Positions 6,927-16,551 of a stretch of 18,843 bases of DNA are shown here, in pieces. This stretch comes from an uncultured Christensenella sp. Lineage in GTDB: Bacteria > Bacillota > Clostridia > Christensenellales > UBA1242. A program made the translations under genes and the position numbers. Every line of letters begins with the position of its first letter. The stretch's first letter is position 1. The stretch covers positions 1 through 18,843 of the forward strand of contig CASFMG010000021.1 in assembly GCA_949295755.1 (NCBI GenBank), given 5' to 3'. The notes below the pieces were generated by a model. The model saw nothing but the letters and a program-made list of their open reading frames with translations, had not been told where the DNA came from and ran no database searches.

Positions 6927-6966
6927 AAATTGGGAAATTGAATTTAGTAGTATGCACAATGTTTAC

Positions 6967-7013
6967 AAATATAGGCATAGATTTGTTTGAAATTGATGCT
7001 TATATTTTTTTTT
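6967..7013 (+). terminator. Intrinsic terminator of the arsR-type gene
   Basis: A 12-bp stem with one G·T pair (6967-6978 with 6996-7007), an 17-nt loop and a run of nine T residues overlapping the end of the stem. It separates arsR from the giant gene. Confidence 0.75.
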
Positions 7014-7055
7014 ATTATATTTATAATAATATTGTAAAAATCAAGTATTTTATGC

Positions 7056-7085
7056 TTGACATTGTCGAAACTAATTTTTTATAAT
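7056..7085 (+). promoter_or_regulatory. Promoter of the giant surface-protein gene
   Basis: TTGACA (7056-7061) and TATAAT (7080-7085) are 18 bases apart. The predicted leader of about 70 nt contains a 7-bp hairpin (TATATAG at 7103-7109, CTATATA at 7119-7125) upstream of the GAGGT ribosome site at 7151-7155. Confidence 0.75.
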
Positions 7086-7162
7086 GTTTTCGTAAGAATC
7101 AATATATAGTTTCACACGCTATATAATCACACAACTTCTTGCAACTCTATGAGGTAATAAAT

Positions 7163-10100
7163 ATGTCAAATATGTCAAAAAAATTGCAAATTGCATTAAT
7201 GCTTTTTATTTCAATGGCAACAATTGCTCTTGCTACCATTACGGGCGTTTATGCATTATCATCATTAAATTTTGGAACAACAGGGGGTATTAAGTTTGGA
7301 CAAGATACATATCCACTTGTTTTAGAACTTAATGGTGGCCAAGCCAAAGGAACAACTTTAACAAGTTATACATATTCCGATGATGTTGATTTTGTTTTAC
7401 CTGATGGAAATGAATATGCAACAAAAACAGGATATACTTTTGATTCCTGGTGTAGTGATGAAGCGCTTACCACAAAGGTTACTTCTATTCCTGCAAAAAC
7501 TAGGGGATCAAAAACTTTTTATGCAAAGTGGATAGAAAATGCTAGTTATTTAAATAGAAATTGGAAAACAATTTTAGGTATAACAAACTCTGATGTAAGC
7601 AAAATTACATTCACATCAGATGAGTCTTTGATACCCGAAGGTGTTGATTCCACTCAAGTTGGAACAATAAGTTCAACAAGCATAACAACATGGACACAAA
7701 ACGCAAGTTGTTTTGGAGTTGATGCATATTTAAGCACAGTAAACGACAAAACTGAAATAGTATTCTATTCACCATATACAATTTATGCACCAAAAATTTC
7801 GGAGTATTTGTTTAGCGATAACTCTACAAATAAAATTTATTTCACATCTCTTAGTGACATTGTATTTTCTAATTTTGACATAAAGTATGTTACTCATATG
7901 GCATATATGTTTTTAAATTGCAGTAACTTAACAAGTTTAAATTTGGCGAATTTCAACACAAGCAATGTAATTTCTTGTTATGGATTATTTAGTGGATGTT
8001 CATCATTAATTAGTGTTACTTTTGGCGAAAACTGGAATCTATCAAAAGTTGCAAGTTTATATGGCACATTTAGGGATTGCTCAAGTTTAAGAAGTTTAGA
8101 TTTAAGCACATGGAAAACTTCAACATCATTAACAGCACTAAACTCAATGTTTTTTAAATGTACGAATCTGGAAAGTATTGATTTTGGAGATAATTTTGTA
8201 ACAAGCAGTGTAAAATCATTTTCGCAAATGTTTGATTTTTGTAATTCGTTAACAACATTTGATGGAATAGAAAAATTTGACACTTCTAGTGCAACCGGAA
8301 CAGGGAGCAATTCTTTCTATTATATGTTTAGATATTGCTATGGAATGACCGAACTAGATTTGTCAAACTGGACAGTTGATAATGTTCAAACAACAATTGC
8401 TATGTTTTATGACTGTTCAAATCTTACTACTTTAAACCTATCTGGTTGGAAATTACATCAAAATACAAATGCGAGTCAAATGTTATTTAATTGTAACAGT
8501 TTGGCAATAATAAAAACTCCAAGCCAAATAAATTCTAGAGTTATAGACCTTCCATCAGGCAAAAATTATTACAATCAAAAAACATATGCAGGTCCATATA
8601 CTGAAATTAGCACAACTCAAAATAACTTAAATTGCACATTGGTATTGGGCGAGAGTTTAACATTTAATGTAAGTACTTCTATAGATGGAACAACATCAAA
8701 AGTTGGAATTTATCATTTGAACAATAGTGTACAAAATTTAACAATAGAAAATCCAACAAAAGCAGATTATACATTTTCAGGTTGGACAGTTTCTTGGGCT
8801 GACAGTATGCATGCAGATAATTCACTTTTGCCTACAATAAGTGGAACATCAACAACACTTTCTATTCCAGCAAATTGTTATGGAAATATAACTTTAACTG
8901 CAAATTGGAGAGAAAATGTAAGTTATTTTAATAGAGATTGGAAAACAATTTTAGGTATAACAAACTCTGATGTAAGCAAAATTGCATTCACATCAGATGA
9001 CTCTTTAATACCAGAAGGTGTTGATTCTATTCAAGTTGGAATAATAAGTCCAACAAGCACAACAATATGGACACAAGATGCAAGTTGTTTTGGAGTTGAT
9101 GCATATTTAAGCACTATAAACGACAAAACTGAAATATTATTCTATTCACCATATACAATCTATGCACCAAAAAATTCAGATGCATTATTTGGATATAGTA
9201 ATGCGAATGCTACTGCTGATGATGTAAATGTTTTTTCTTCGTTGACAGAAATTATATTTGATAATTTTGATGTTAGTTATACAACTTCCACTCGTGGTAT
9301 GTTCTACAATTGTACTGCACTTCAAACTTTAAATTTGTCAACTTTCAACACCATTAATGTAACAACAATGCAATCAATGTTTAGAAATTGTCGAAGTTTA
9401 TCTTCAATAAACTTTGGTGCAACATTTAATACGTCAAAAGTTACAACTATGACAGAAATGTTCTATAATTGCAATTCTTTATTAGAACTAGATTTAAGTT
9501 GTTTTGATACATCACAGGTTAAAAGTTTTGCTTGGATGTTTTTGTGTACAAAAATTAAAAAAATTACATTTGCTGATAATATTAACACCAGTAAGGTAAC
9601 AAATATGCAATCTATGTTCGCTAATTGTAGTAGTTTAACAACAATAACTAATTTTGATAAGTTTAGTTTTGCTTCAGCAGTTAATATCAATTCAATGTTT
9701 ATCGGGTGTAAATCACTTACAAGCATAGAATTTAATGATGAACCAATAACAAGTGTAGTCAATTTGTATAATATGTTTGCTAATTGCGTTAGCCTTACAG
9801 AAATTGATGTGTCAATGTTTAATATAAACAATGCCACAACAATATACGGTTGGTTTCAGTCGTGTAATAATTTAACTAATGTTATTCTTCCTAAAAATGT
9901 TGTGAACAACAAAGCAATCAGTCTTTATGGAATTTTTAAGAGTTGTTATAAACTTACTACAATTGATTTATCGTCTTGGACTTTTAGCAATGTTACAAGT
10001 ATAAATGAAATGTTTTCAAATTGTTTAAAATTGCAAGAAATTGATTTGTCTGGTCTTAGTTTACCAAACGTAACAGATACAGCTTCCATATTTTATAGTT

Positions 10101-13100
10101 GCAATCAACTAAAAACTATACATACACCACAAACAATAAGTGACAATTGCAGTTTGCAATTGCCATCGGACAAAAATTATTACAATCAAAAAACATATGC
10201 AGGACCATATACTCAAATTAGCACAAATCAAAATAACTTAAAGTGCACATTGGTATTGGGCGAGAATTTGACATTTGATGTAAGTACTTCTATAGATGGA
10301 ACAACGGCAGAAGTTGGAACTTATTATTTGAACAATAGTGTACAAAGTTTAACCATACAAAACCCAACAAAAACAGGTTATACTTTTGCAGGTTGGACAG
10401 TTTCATGGACTGATGATGTGCATGCAGATAATTCACTTTTGCCTACAATAAGTGGAACATCAACAACACTTTTCATTCCTGCAAATTGTTATGGAAATGT
10501 AACTTTAACTGCAAAATGGCAACAAGCAGAAGCTAAAATAGGTAATGTTTATTATAAAACTCTTGAAGAAGCTATTGAAAGTGCAATTTCTGGACAAGTT
10601 ATCGAAGTTATTATCAATGAAATTATTTTGGAATCTAGCGTCTATATTACTGACAAATCAATAACAATGAAAAATACTGATATTACAACTACTATAAAGA
10701 GAAACGTTACAACGGCAGATTTCTTTATGTTTATAATTTCAAAAGATTCTGAGTTAATTATTGAAGGATTTAATTCCACAAATCTTTTAATATTAGACGG
10801 ACAAAATGGTGCCGGGGATTACTCTTTAATTTCTAATAGTGGTGTATTGACAATAAAGGGAAATACAAAATTTATTAACAACGATAATTCTAAGGGAACA
10901 AATGCAAGTAACCCTTATATAAGAGGCAGTGTTGTTATTAACGTTGAAAACTCTGGTGCGAAATTATATGTTGAAGGTGGCATATATCAAAATAATACAT
11001 CTAGATATGGTGGGGTCTTTTTATTTAATAGTGGAACAAGCGGTTACATAAAAAATGCTCAATTTACTGAAAATTCATCAACAAGATATGGTGGTGCAAT
11101 ATACGCTTATGGAGCAAATATTACTGAAATATCTAATTCTATATTTAGCAATAATAGTTCTACAGATTATGGTGGAGTATTTTACTTGCAAAATATTAAT
11201 AGTGTTACACTCGCAAATAACACGTTTAATAATAATTCGGCAACAGTTGGTGGAGTAATCTATTTAAACAATGAAAATATGATTGATATTGATTTTGTAT
11301 CTGGAACTTTTACAACAAATACTGCTTCATCAAAAGGTGGAGATATAGCAATATATGGACAAACTAAATTGAATGTAAATGGTAACATTGCACTAAATTC
11401 TATATACTGCGATTCACTTGATACTGCAAATTATTACATTAATGTGAATACTGCAGATGTGAATATTAGTAAAATAGAATTTAACACAAATAAAATGACA
11501 ACTGTAAATGGTAAATTAGTTGGGTTTGATGACAATATTTATAGTGAAACTTTGGCTAATAAAATTAAAGCAAACGTTCAAAATATTCCAAATGGATATG
11601 AAATAAAGAACAATGGGACATCGGGTTCAAAGGGAATATTTATCGCTACAATAATTTATGATATTGATTTTAACTTGAATAGTGGTTCTTGGGTAGATTT
11701 ATATATTGCACCATCTACTTATACTGTTAAGGATGCAATTACTTTACCAACATCAAGTAATATTGAACGTGCGGGATATACATTTGCAGGTTGGTATGAT
11801 AATGCTTCATTTAGTGGTTCTCAAATTACAAGTATCACGGCAGGATCAACAGGCAATAAAACATTTTATGCAAAATGGATTGCAAATACTCAAACAATTA
11901 CATATTACTCAACAAGTTCAACAGCATATACAACACAAAATGTTAACTATGATGAAACATATAAGATGCCAACAACACCAACAAAATCGGGTTATACATT
12001 TGTTGGTTGGACGGCAACAAGCACAAGCAATAGTGCAGAATGGACAAGTGAAACACAAACTTGCAAAGGCAACAAGAGTTGGTATGCAGTGTGGCAAAGA
12101 GTTTATACATTAACTTATGCATATATTAATTCAAGTGGTGCAAGAGCAACAACATCATCAAGTCAAACAATAAAATATCCATACAACACAACAACCACAA
12201 CTTATGAGTTTGAAATTGCCAGAGTGTCTAATAAAACATTTACTAGCGATAGTGTGCAATATACATTTATAGGATTTTCTGATAATCAAAGCACATATCA
12301 AGGCACATATGCAAATACAAGCGATTTGTCAGGCAAAACAACAGGAATAACTGTTTCAACATCAAAAACTTTATATGCAGTTTATAGTGCAGAATTAAAA
12401 ATAACATATAATGCTAATGGTGGAAGTGGAGCACCTTCTCAAAGTTCTGGATATGCATACAAGAATGCAGGTGCAAGTGCAATAAAATCACAAGCTGCAA
12501 CCATTACAATTTCGTCTACAACACCAACAAAAACAGGGTATACATTTATTGGTTGGGCAGATACAAATTCTGCATCATCGACGCAGTATAATGCTGGAAC
12601 AAGTTATCAATTTAGTGCAAGTAAAACCATATATGCAGTTTGGAGACAAAATGCAAGTTATTTATATACCTTCTGGAAATATAAAATAAATAATTTAAGT
12701 AGTATTACATCAATCCAGTTCAAGCAAGAAGCAATAGATACATCAGATATTCAAATTGGAGCAACAAATAGCACAGGTTCAACACTATGGACAACAGCAA
12801 CAACTTCGTGTCATGGTGTTGGGGCATATGTAAGTGGAACAACTTTAATAATTCGTTCGCCATACACAATTTATGCACCACAAAATTCAAGCATGTTGTT
12901 TAGTAGTGGTGAAAGGTCTGGTTGGCAAACAAAATTAACAAATATAACATTTGACAATTTTGATACAAGCCAAGTAATAAATATGTCATATATGTTTGCT
13001 TATTATTCATCTTTAACAAGTTTAAATTTAAGTAGTTTTGATACAAGCAAAGTAACAAATATGTCAGATATGATTAGATATTGTTCATCTTTAACAAGTT

Positions 13101-16100
13101 TAAATTTAAGTAGTTTTGATACAAGCAAAGTAACAAATATGACACATATGTTTGCTGATTGTTCATCTTTAACAAGTTTAAATTTAAGCAATTTTAATAC
13201 ATCAAAAGTAACAGATATGACAGGAATGTTTTATGAATGTACCAAATTAAAAACTTTAGACGTAACAGGTTTTAACACATCACAAGTAACAAATATGGCA
13301 TCGATGTTTGAAGGATGCGCAAGATTAAATACAATACAATTTGGTTCTTCTTTTAAAACTTCACAAGTAACAAATATGACATATATGTTTGCTGATTGTT
13401 CATCTTTAACAAGTTTGGATTTAAGCAGTTTTGATACATCGCAAGTAACAAATATGTCGAGCATGTTTAACAATTGTACATCCTTAACAAGTTTAGATTT
13501 AAGCAGTTTTGATATGTCAAAAGTGACCTATACAACAAATATGCTTACTGGATGCACTGCATTAGAAAGTATTACCACACCAATTGCGGTAAAAACTGTC
13601 ATCGCTTTACCTACAGGTGGAACATGGATAAGAGAGGATAACGGAACAACACCAACAACAATTCCAGTATGTAGCGAAGGTAGTGGAGAGTACACGTTAA
13701 AAAGAGGTGCAATTTTAAATGCAAATTGGCAAAGTCAAATATCAAATCTTTCTTCAGTCACAAAAATAGTGTTTGAAAAATCTTCCACAACAGGTTCAAT
13801 TAATGTTGGTGCATCATCTCTAACCAACTCTTCAACATTTGTTAACACAATAACTGCAAGTGTAGATAATGGTACATTATATATTCGTTCGCCATACACC
13901 ATTTATGCACCACAAAATTCTGCTAATTTATTTGCGAATTTAGATGCACCACAAATAATATTTGATAATTTTGACACAACAAATGTAACAGTTATGTTTC
14001 GTATGTTTTTTGAGTCTACATCTTTAATAAGTTTAGATCTAAGAAGTTTTGACACAAGCAAAGTAACAGATATGAGTGAAATGTTTTTTGGTTGTGAAAG
14101 TTTAACAAGTTTATATCTTACAAGTTTTGATACAAGCAATGTGAAGAATATGACTAGTATGTTTAAATATTGTAAGTTATTGAAATTTTTAGATTTGTCA
14201 AGTTTTGTAATTAATATAACATTTTCTGATTATGATTTTGGTACAGATAGTATGCTGGATAGACTTGATGCATTAGAAGAAATTAAAACACCAAAAATAT
14301 TAAAAACATCGATTGTGTTACCTGCAATACAGGGAGTTTGGTATAATGAAGAAAATTCAGATGTTTATGACAACATACCTGTTTGCATCAATGAAAGTGA
14401 AGGCAGTTATACAATTTTAAGAGGTGCCGTGTTAAGCAAAAGTGCTTCGTTTACATCTAATTTGATACGACATATTTATTTCCAACAATCAGACACGAAA
14501 GGAAATATCTCTATGGGGGCAGATTCGATAAATGGTTCTGGTCAAAACGATACCGTAACAGGTACAATCAAACTTAGTGTTGATAGAGTTCGTTCGTTAT
14601 ATGTATATTCAAAATATAAAATTTTTGCGCCAGAAAATAGTGCTATGTTGTTTTTCAGTGCTTATGCATCAAAAATATTTTTTGACAATTTTGACACGAG
14701 ATTTGTAACAAATATGGCAGGAATGTTTCTGGAATGCAGTAATTTAACAGATTTAGATTTAAGTAGTTTTGATACTTCAAAAGTAACAAATATGGCGGGT
14801 ATGTTTGAAAGTTGCGAAAGCTTAAATACTATACAATATGGTTCATCATTTAAAACTTCACAAGTAATAGATATGTCTAATTTGTATTACATGTGTTTAA
14901 ATTTAACAAATTTAGATTTAAGTAGTTTTGATACTTCAAAAGTAACAGATATGACTAATATGTTTGCAGGTTCATCATTAATAAGTTTAAATATATCGAA
15001 CTTTACAATATCATCTTCTTGCAATGTTAATAATATGATAGAGACTTGTTCATCGCTGATAACTATATATGTTCCAAAGACAATTGCTTCTAATGTAAGT
15101 ATTACATTACCAGAAGGTAACTGGACATCGGGTTCAACAACATATTCAGCGATTACTAGTGCTTGTGCAGGAAAAACTCTTACAAAGCAAACTAATTATG
15201 TGGCAAGTATAAATGGAAACAATTACGAAACTTTGGAAAGTGCCATAAATAGTGCTAACGATGGAGATACGATAATACTTTTGAAAGATATAACAAATGT
15301 TCGTGAACAATACACGATAAATAAGTCCATTACTATCACGTCGTATTCAGATGTTACAGTAAACGCGTCAATCGCACCTTTCTTTACCATAAATTCGGGA
15401 ACTTTAACTATTAAAACAACAGGTGAGAACATTTTGTCATTTATTAACGACGATGGAACTGTTTTTGTAGTAAATCAAAATGGTAATTTAACGATTTCTG
15501 GTAGTCCAACAATTGAAAGCAATTCCGATTATGCAATAAATCTTAACTATGGTAAAAACTTAAAAATTTCAGGAAGTCCAACTATAAACGGCAATATATT
15601 TGTTCAAGTATATGATGGAGAATTGAGTAATGCTGTTGTATTAGGTGGAGATTTCAATGGTACAGCTAGATTCGTTTTTAAGGGTGATTTAAATGATGAT
15701 GGATATATATTCAAAGGAACTTATAGCACAGGTAACATGGGAGTTGCTGGATATGATTATCTTGAATCTGCTAGGCCTGATTCTGGTTATGTTTTGAAAC
15801 CTCATGATGGTTATGGTTATAAATTTAATCCTGAAGGTTGTTTTACATCTGATACCTATGTAACAGTATGGGATGAAAAAAAGAAAAAACTAAGAAGAAA
15901 GAAAGCAAAAAAACTAACTTACAAAGATAAACTTCTTGTTTGGAACTTTGACAAAGGTTGCTTTGAATTTGCAAATGCACTTTGGATTCAAAAAGAAAAA
16001 GTTGCAAACAAATATACTTTAATAACATTTAGTGATGGTTCAAAACTTAAAGTTGTTGAAGACCATGCTGTATTTAACTACGATAAGCAATTCTTCTGCC

Positions 16101-16501
16101 CAATTTGTTCAAATGAAAGTTGGGGTTGTCCAATAGGAACAAGAGTCGTTAAAGAAGATGGTAGCATTGTAACCATTGTTTCTAAAAAAGTTGTAAACAA
16201 AAAGGTTTACTTTACAAACATCTTCTCAAAATATCATATGAATATATATACAAGTGGAATTTTAACATCAACAGCATTCAACAATATGTATAAAATTGAA
16301 AATATGAAATATGTTAAAGATGTTGAAAAGAAATGTTATAACTTAACACTTTTAGATGGCATAAGTGATGATTGGATTGATGGAATGAGATTAAAAGAAT
16401 TTCCAGATGAAATTCTTATTGCAGGCATTAAACACTTTGCAAATTGCAAAACATTTAAAGATTATATTGACATGAAAATTAGTGAGCAAAAATTTGACTA
16501 A
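7163..16501 (+). CDS. Giant secreted BspA-type leucine-rich repeat surface protein with C-terminal Hint domain
   Basis: This 3112-aa protein starts at ATG 7163, seven bases after GAGGT; TTG 7139 has no ribosome site. A signal peptide (about 1-31, ending VYA) has no lipobox cysteine. In order follow a Listeria-Bacteroides repeat ending in FYAKW (about 50-122), cap plus DUF285/BspA leucine-rich block 1, another such repeat, cap and block 2, a third repeat, a beta-helix-like region rich in YGGAIY/FSNN (about 1125-1485), four more Listeria-Bacteroides repeats (about 1495-1830), leucine-rich blocks 3, 4 and 5, a second beta-helix-like part (about 2680-2885), and a Hint domain (2893-3112). Each leucine-rich block is preceded by a cap reading [RY]S.Y.I[YF]AP. 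Such repeat proteins are surface adhesins in oral and gut bacteria and mycoplasmas; adhesion here is inference. No LPXTG, S-layer motif or C-terminal anchor is visible. Confidence 0.92.
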   Translation: MSNMSKKLQIALMLFISMATIALATITGVYALSSLNFGTTGGIKFGQDTYPLVLELNGGQAKGTTLTSYTYSDDVDFVLPDGNEYATKTGYTFDSWCSDEALTTKVTSIPAKTRGSKTFYAKWIENASYLNRNWKTILGITNSDVSKITFTSDESLIPEGVDSTQVGTISSTSITTWTQNASCFGVDAYLSTVNDKTEIVFYSPYTIYAPKISEYLFSDNSTNKIYFTSLSDIVFSNFDIKYVTHMAYMFLNCSNLTSLNLANFNTSNVISCYGLFSGCSSLISVTFGENWNLSKVASLYGTFRDCSSLRSLDLSTWKTSTSLTALNSMFFKCTNLESIDFGDNFVTSSVKSFSQMFDFCNSLTTFDGIEKFDTSSATGTGSNSFYYMFRYCYGMTELDLSNWTVDNVQTTIAMFYDCSNLTTLNLSGWKLHQNTNASQMLFNCNSLAIIKTPSQINSRVIDLPSGKNYYNQKTYAGPYTEISTTQNNLNCTLVLGESLTFNVSTSIDGTTSKVGIYHLNNSVQNLTIENPTKADYTFSGWTVSWADSMHADNSLLPTISGTSTTLSIPANCYGNITLTANWRENVSYFNRDWKTILGITNSDVSKIAFTSDDSLIPEGVDSIQVGIISPTSTTIWTQDASCFGVDAYLSTINDKTEILFYSPYTIYAPKNSDALFGYSNANATADDVNVFSSLTEIIFDNFDVSYTTSTRGMFYNCTALQTLNLSTFNTINVTTMQSMFRNCRSLSSINFGATFNTSKVTTMTEMFYNCNSLLELDLSCFDTSQVKSFAWMFLCTKIKKITFADNINTSKVTNMQSMFANCSSLTTITNFDKFSFASAVNINSMFIGCKSLTSIEFNDEPITSVVNLYNMFANCVSLTEIDVSMFNINNATTIYGWFQSCNNLTNVILPKNVVNNKAISLYGIFKSCYKLTTIDLSSWTFSNVTSINEMFSNCLKLQEIDLSGLSLPNVTDTASIFYSCNQLKTIHTPQTISDNCSLQLPSDKNYYNQKTYAGPYTQISTNQNNLKCTLVLGENLTFDVSTSIDGTTAEVGTYYLNNSVQSLTIQNPTKTGYTFAGWTVSWTDDVHADNSLLPTISGTSTTLFIPANCYGNVTLTAKWQQAEAKIGNVYYKTLEEAIESAISGQVIEVIINEIILESSVYITDKSITMKNTDITTTIKRNVTTADFFMFIISKDSELIIEGFNSTNLLILDGQNGAGDYSLISNSGVLTIKGNTKFINNDNSKGTNASNPYIRGSVVINVENSGAKLYVEGGIYQNNTSRYGGVFLFNSGTSGYIKNAQFTENSSTRYGGAIYAYGANITEISNSIFSNNSSTDYGGVFYLQNINSVTLANNTFNNNSATVGGVIYLNNENMIDIDFVSGTFTTNTASSKGGDIAIYGQTKLNVNGNIALNSIYCDSLDTANYYINVNTADVNISKIEFNTNKMTTVNGKLVGFDDNIYSETLANKIKANVQNIPNGYEIKNNGTSGSKGIFIATIIYDIDFNLNSGSWVDLYIAPSTYTVKDAITLPTSSNIERAGYTFAGWYDNASFSGSQITSITAGSTGNKTFYAKWIANTQTITYYSTSSTAYTTQNVNYDETYKMPTTPTKSGYTFVGWTATSTSNSAEWTSETQTCKGNKSWYAVWQRVYTLTYAYINSSGARATTSSSQTIKYPYNTTTTTYEFEIARVSNKTFTSDSVQYTFIGFSDNQSTYQGTYANTSDLSGKTTGITVSTSKTLYAVYSAELKITYNANGGSGAPSQSSGYAYKNAGASAIKSQAATITISSTTPTKTGYTFIGWADTNSASSTQYNAGTSYQFSASKTIYAVWRQNASYLYTFWKYKINNLSSITSIQFKQEAIDTSDIQIGATNSTGSTLWTTATTSCHGVGAYVSGTTLIIRSPYTIYAPQNSSMLFSSGERSGWQTKLTNITFDNFDTSQVINMSYMFAYYSSLTSLNLSSFDTSKVTNMSDMIRYCSSLTSLNLSSFDTSKVTNMTHMFADCSSLTSLNLSNFNTSKVTDMTGMFYECTKLKTLDVTGFNTSQVTNMASMFEGCARLNTIQFGSSFKTSQVTNMTYMFADCSSLTSLDLSSFDTSQVTNMSSMFNNCTSLTSLDLSSFDMSKVTYTTNMLTGCTALESITTPIAVKTVIALPTGGTWIREDNGTTPTTIPVCSEGSGEYTLKRGAILNANWQSQISNLSSVTKIVFEKSSTTGSINVGASSLTNSSTFVNTITASVDNGTLYIRSPYTIYAPQNSANLFANLDAPQIIFDNFDTTNVTVMFRMFFESTSLISLDLRSFDTSKVTDMSEMFFGCESLTSLYLTSFDTSNVKNMTSMFKYCKLLKFLDLSSFVINITFSDYDFGTDSMLDRLDALEEIKTPKILKTSIVLPAIQGVWYNEENSDVYDNIPVCINESEGSYTILRGAVLSKSASFTSNLIRHIYFQQSDTKGNISMGADSINGSGQNDTVTGTIKLSVDRVRSLYVYSKYKIFAPENSAMLFFSAYASKIFFDNFDTRFVTNMAGMFLECSNLTDLDLSSFDTSKVTNMAGMFESCESLNTIQYGSSFKTSQVIDMSNLYYMCLNLTNLDLSSFDTSKVTDMTNMFAGSSLISLNISNFTISSSCNVNNMIETCSSLITIYVPKTIASNVSITLPEGNWTSGSTTYSAITSACAGKTLTKQTNYVASINGNNYETLESAINSANDGDTIILLKDITNVREQYTINKSITITSYSDVTVNASIAPFFTINSGTLTIKTTGENILSFINDDGTVFVVNQNGNLTISGSPTIESNSDYAINLNYGKNLKISGSPTINGNIFVQVYDGELSNAVVLGGDFNGTARFVFKGDLNDDGYIFKGTYSTGNMGVAGYDYLESARPDSGYVLKPHDGYGYKFNPEGCFTSDTYVTVWDEKKKKLRRKKAKKLTYKDKLLVWNFDKGCFEFANALWIQKEKVANKYTLITFSDGSKLKVVEDHAVFNYDKQFFCPICSNESWGCPIGTRVVKEDGSIVTIVSKKVVNKKVYFTNIFSKYHMNIYTSGILTSTAFNNMYKIENMKYVKDVEKKCYNLTLLDGISDDWIDGMRLKEFPDEILIAGIKHFANCKTFKDYIDMKISEQKFD
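7541..7800 (+). repeat. Internal duplication A, copy 1
   Basis: About 260 bp coding for the cap region (SYLNRNWKTILG through SPYTIYAP) is nearly identical to 8918-9177, an offset of 1377 bp. It marks the duplication of a whole surface-protein module. Confidence 0.85.
8561..8910 (+). repeat. Internal duplication B, copy 1
   Basis: About 350 bp coding from KNYYNQKTYAGPYT through the Listeria-Bacteroides-like repeat to LTANW is nearly identical to 10172-10521, an offset of 1611 bp. Confidence 0.85.
8918..9177 (+). repeat. Internal duplication A, copy 2
   Basis: Second copy of the segment at 7541-7800. Differences are mostly single bases, for example coding SYFNRDWKTILG where copy 1 codes SYLNRNWKTILG. 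Confidence 0.85.
10172..10521 (+). repeat. Internal duplication B, copy 2
   Basis: Second copy of 8561-8910, beginning with the same KNYYNQKTYAGPYT and ending LTAKW. The intervening leucine-rich block has diverged much more than this flanking segment. Confidence 0.85.
10530..11620 (+). other. Beta-helix-like region of the surface protein
   Basis: The coded protein begins IGNVYYKTLEEAIESA, a common opening of right-handed beta-helix domains in surface proteins. It then repeats short YGGAIY, YGGVFY and VGGVIY turns with FSNNSS, FNNNSA and FTENSS motifs, as in polymorphic outer-membrane-protein and pectate-lyase-like folds. No catalytic motif is recognised. It separates leucine-rich blocks 2 and 3. 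Confidence 0.65.
12955..13560 (+). repeat. Tandem 78-bp leucine-rich repeats (block 3)
   Basis: Successive 26-aa DUF285/BspA units of the form FDTSKVTNMxxMFxxCSSLTSLNLSS repeat with a 78-bp period; for example, identical AGTTTTGAT starts lie at 13034 and 13112. The first three units are almost identical at DNA level, and the later ones share long identical stretches. Confidence 0.88.
15839..16501 (+). other. C-terminal Hint (Hedgehog/intein-like) domain of the surface protein
   Basis: Residues 2893-3112 begin at the EGCFTSDTYVTVW junction. Gly-Cys-Phe is the N-terminal splice-site context of Hedgehog-type Hint domains. LTYKDKLLVWNFDKGCFEFA follows the usual 'kkLk.GD.vl' pattern, and SDGSKLKVVEDHAVFN corresponds to the TxxH block, with Val in the Thr position and His at 2968. 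KYHMNIYTSGILTS occupies the place of the usual C-terminal HN block but ends Thr-Ser, so the full intein-splicing C-junction is absent. A CPIC and nearby GC lie in the middle. Self-cleavage at Cys2893, with or without transfer to a nucleophile, is inferred. Confidence 0.75.
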
Positions 16502-16517
16502 ATAAAAATCAATATAC

Positions 16518-16547
16518 AAAAAAGGCGAGTTTATCTCGTCCTTTTTT
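16518..16547 (+). terminator. Intrinsic terminator of the giant gene
   Basis: AAAAAAGG-CGAG pairs with CTCG-T-CCTTTTTT (one bulged T) around loop TTTAT, with a T-run at 16541-16547. It lies 17 bases after the stop codon. Confidence 0.75.
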
Positions 16548-16551
16548 GTGG

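Noticed and set aside
7139..7162. TTG 7139 as the start of the giant protein.
   Set aside because: ATG 7163 has GAGGT seven bases upstream and the residues after it form a normal signal peptide. The upstream eight codons cover that ribosome site.
12955..13560. A CRISPR array, because of regular repeats.
   Set aside because: The 78-bp period is entirely coding (26 codons), with no unique spacers between conserved short repeats, and lies inside a long uninterrupted frame.
13003..14139. Several minus-strand ORFs of 60-80 aa opposite the leucine-rich blocks.
   Set aside because: Their repetitive sequences mirror the tandem repeats of the true gene on the plus strand and none has a start signal.
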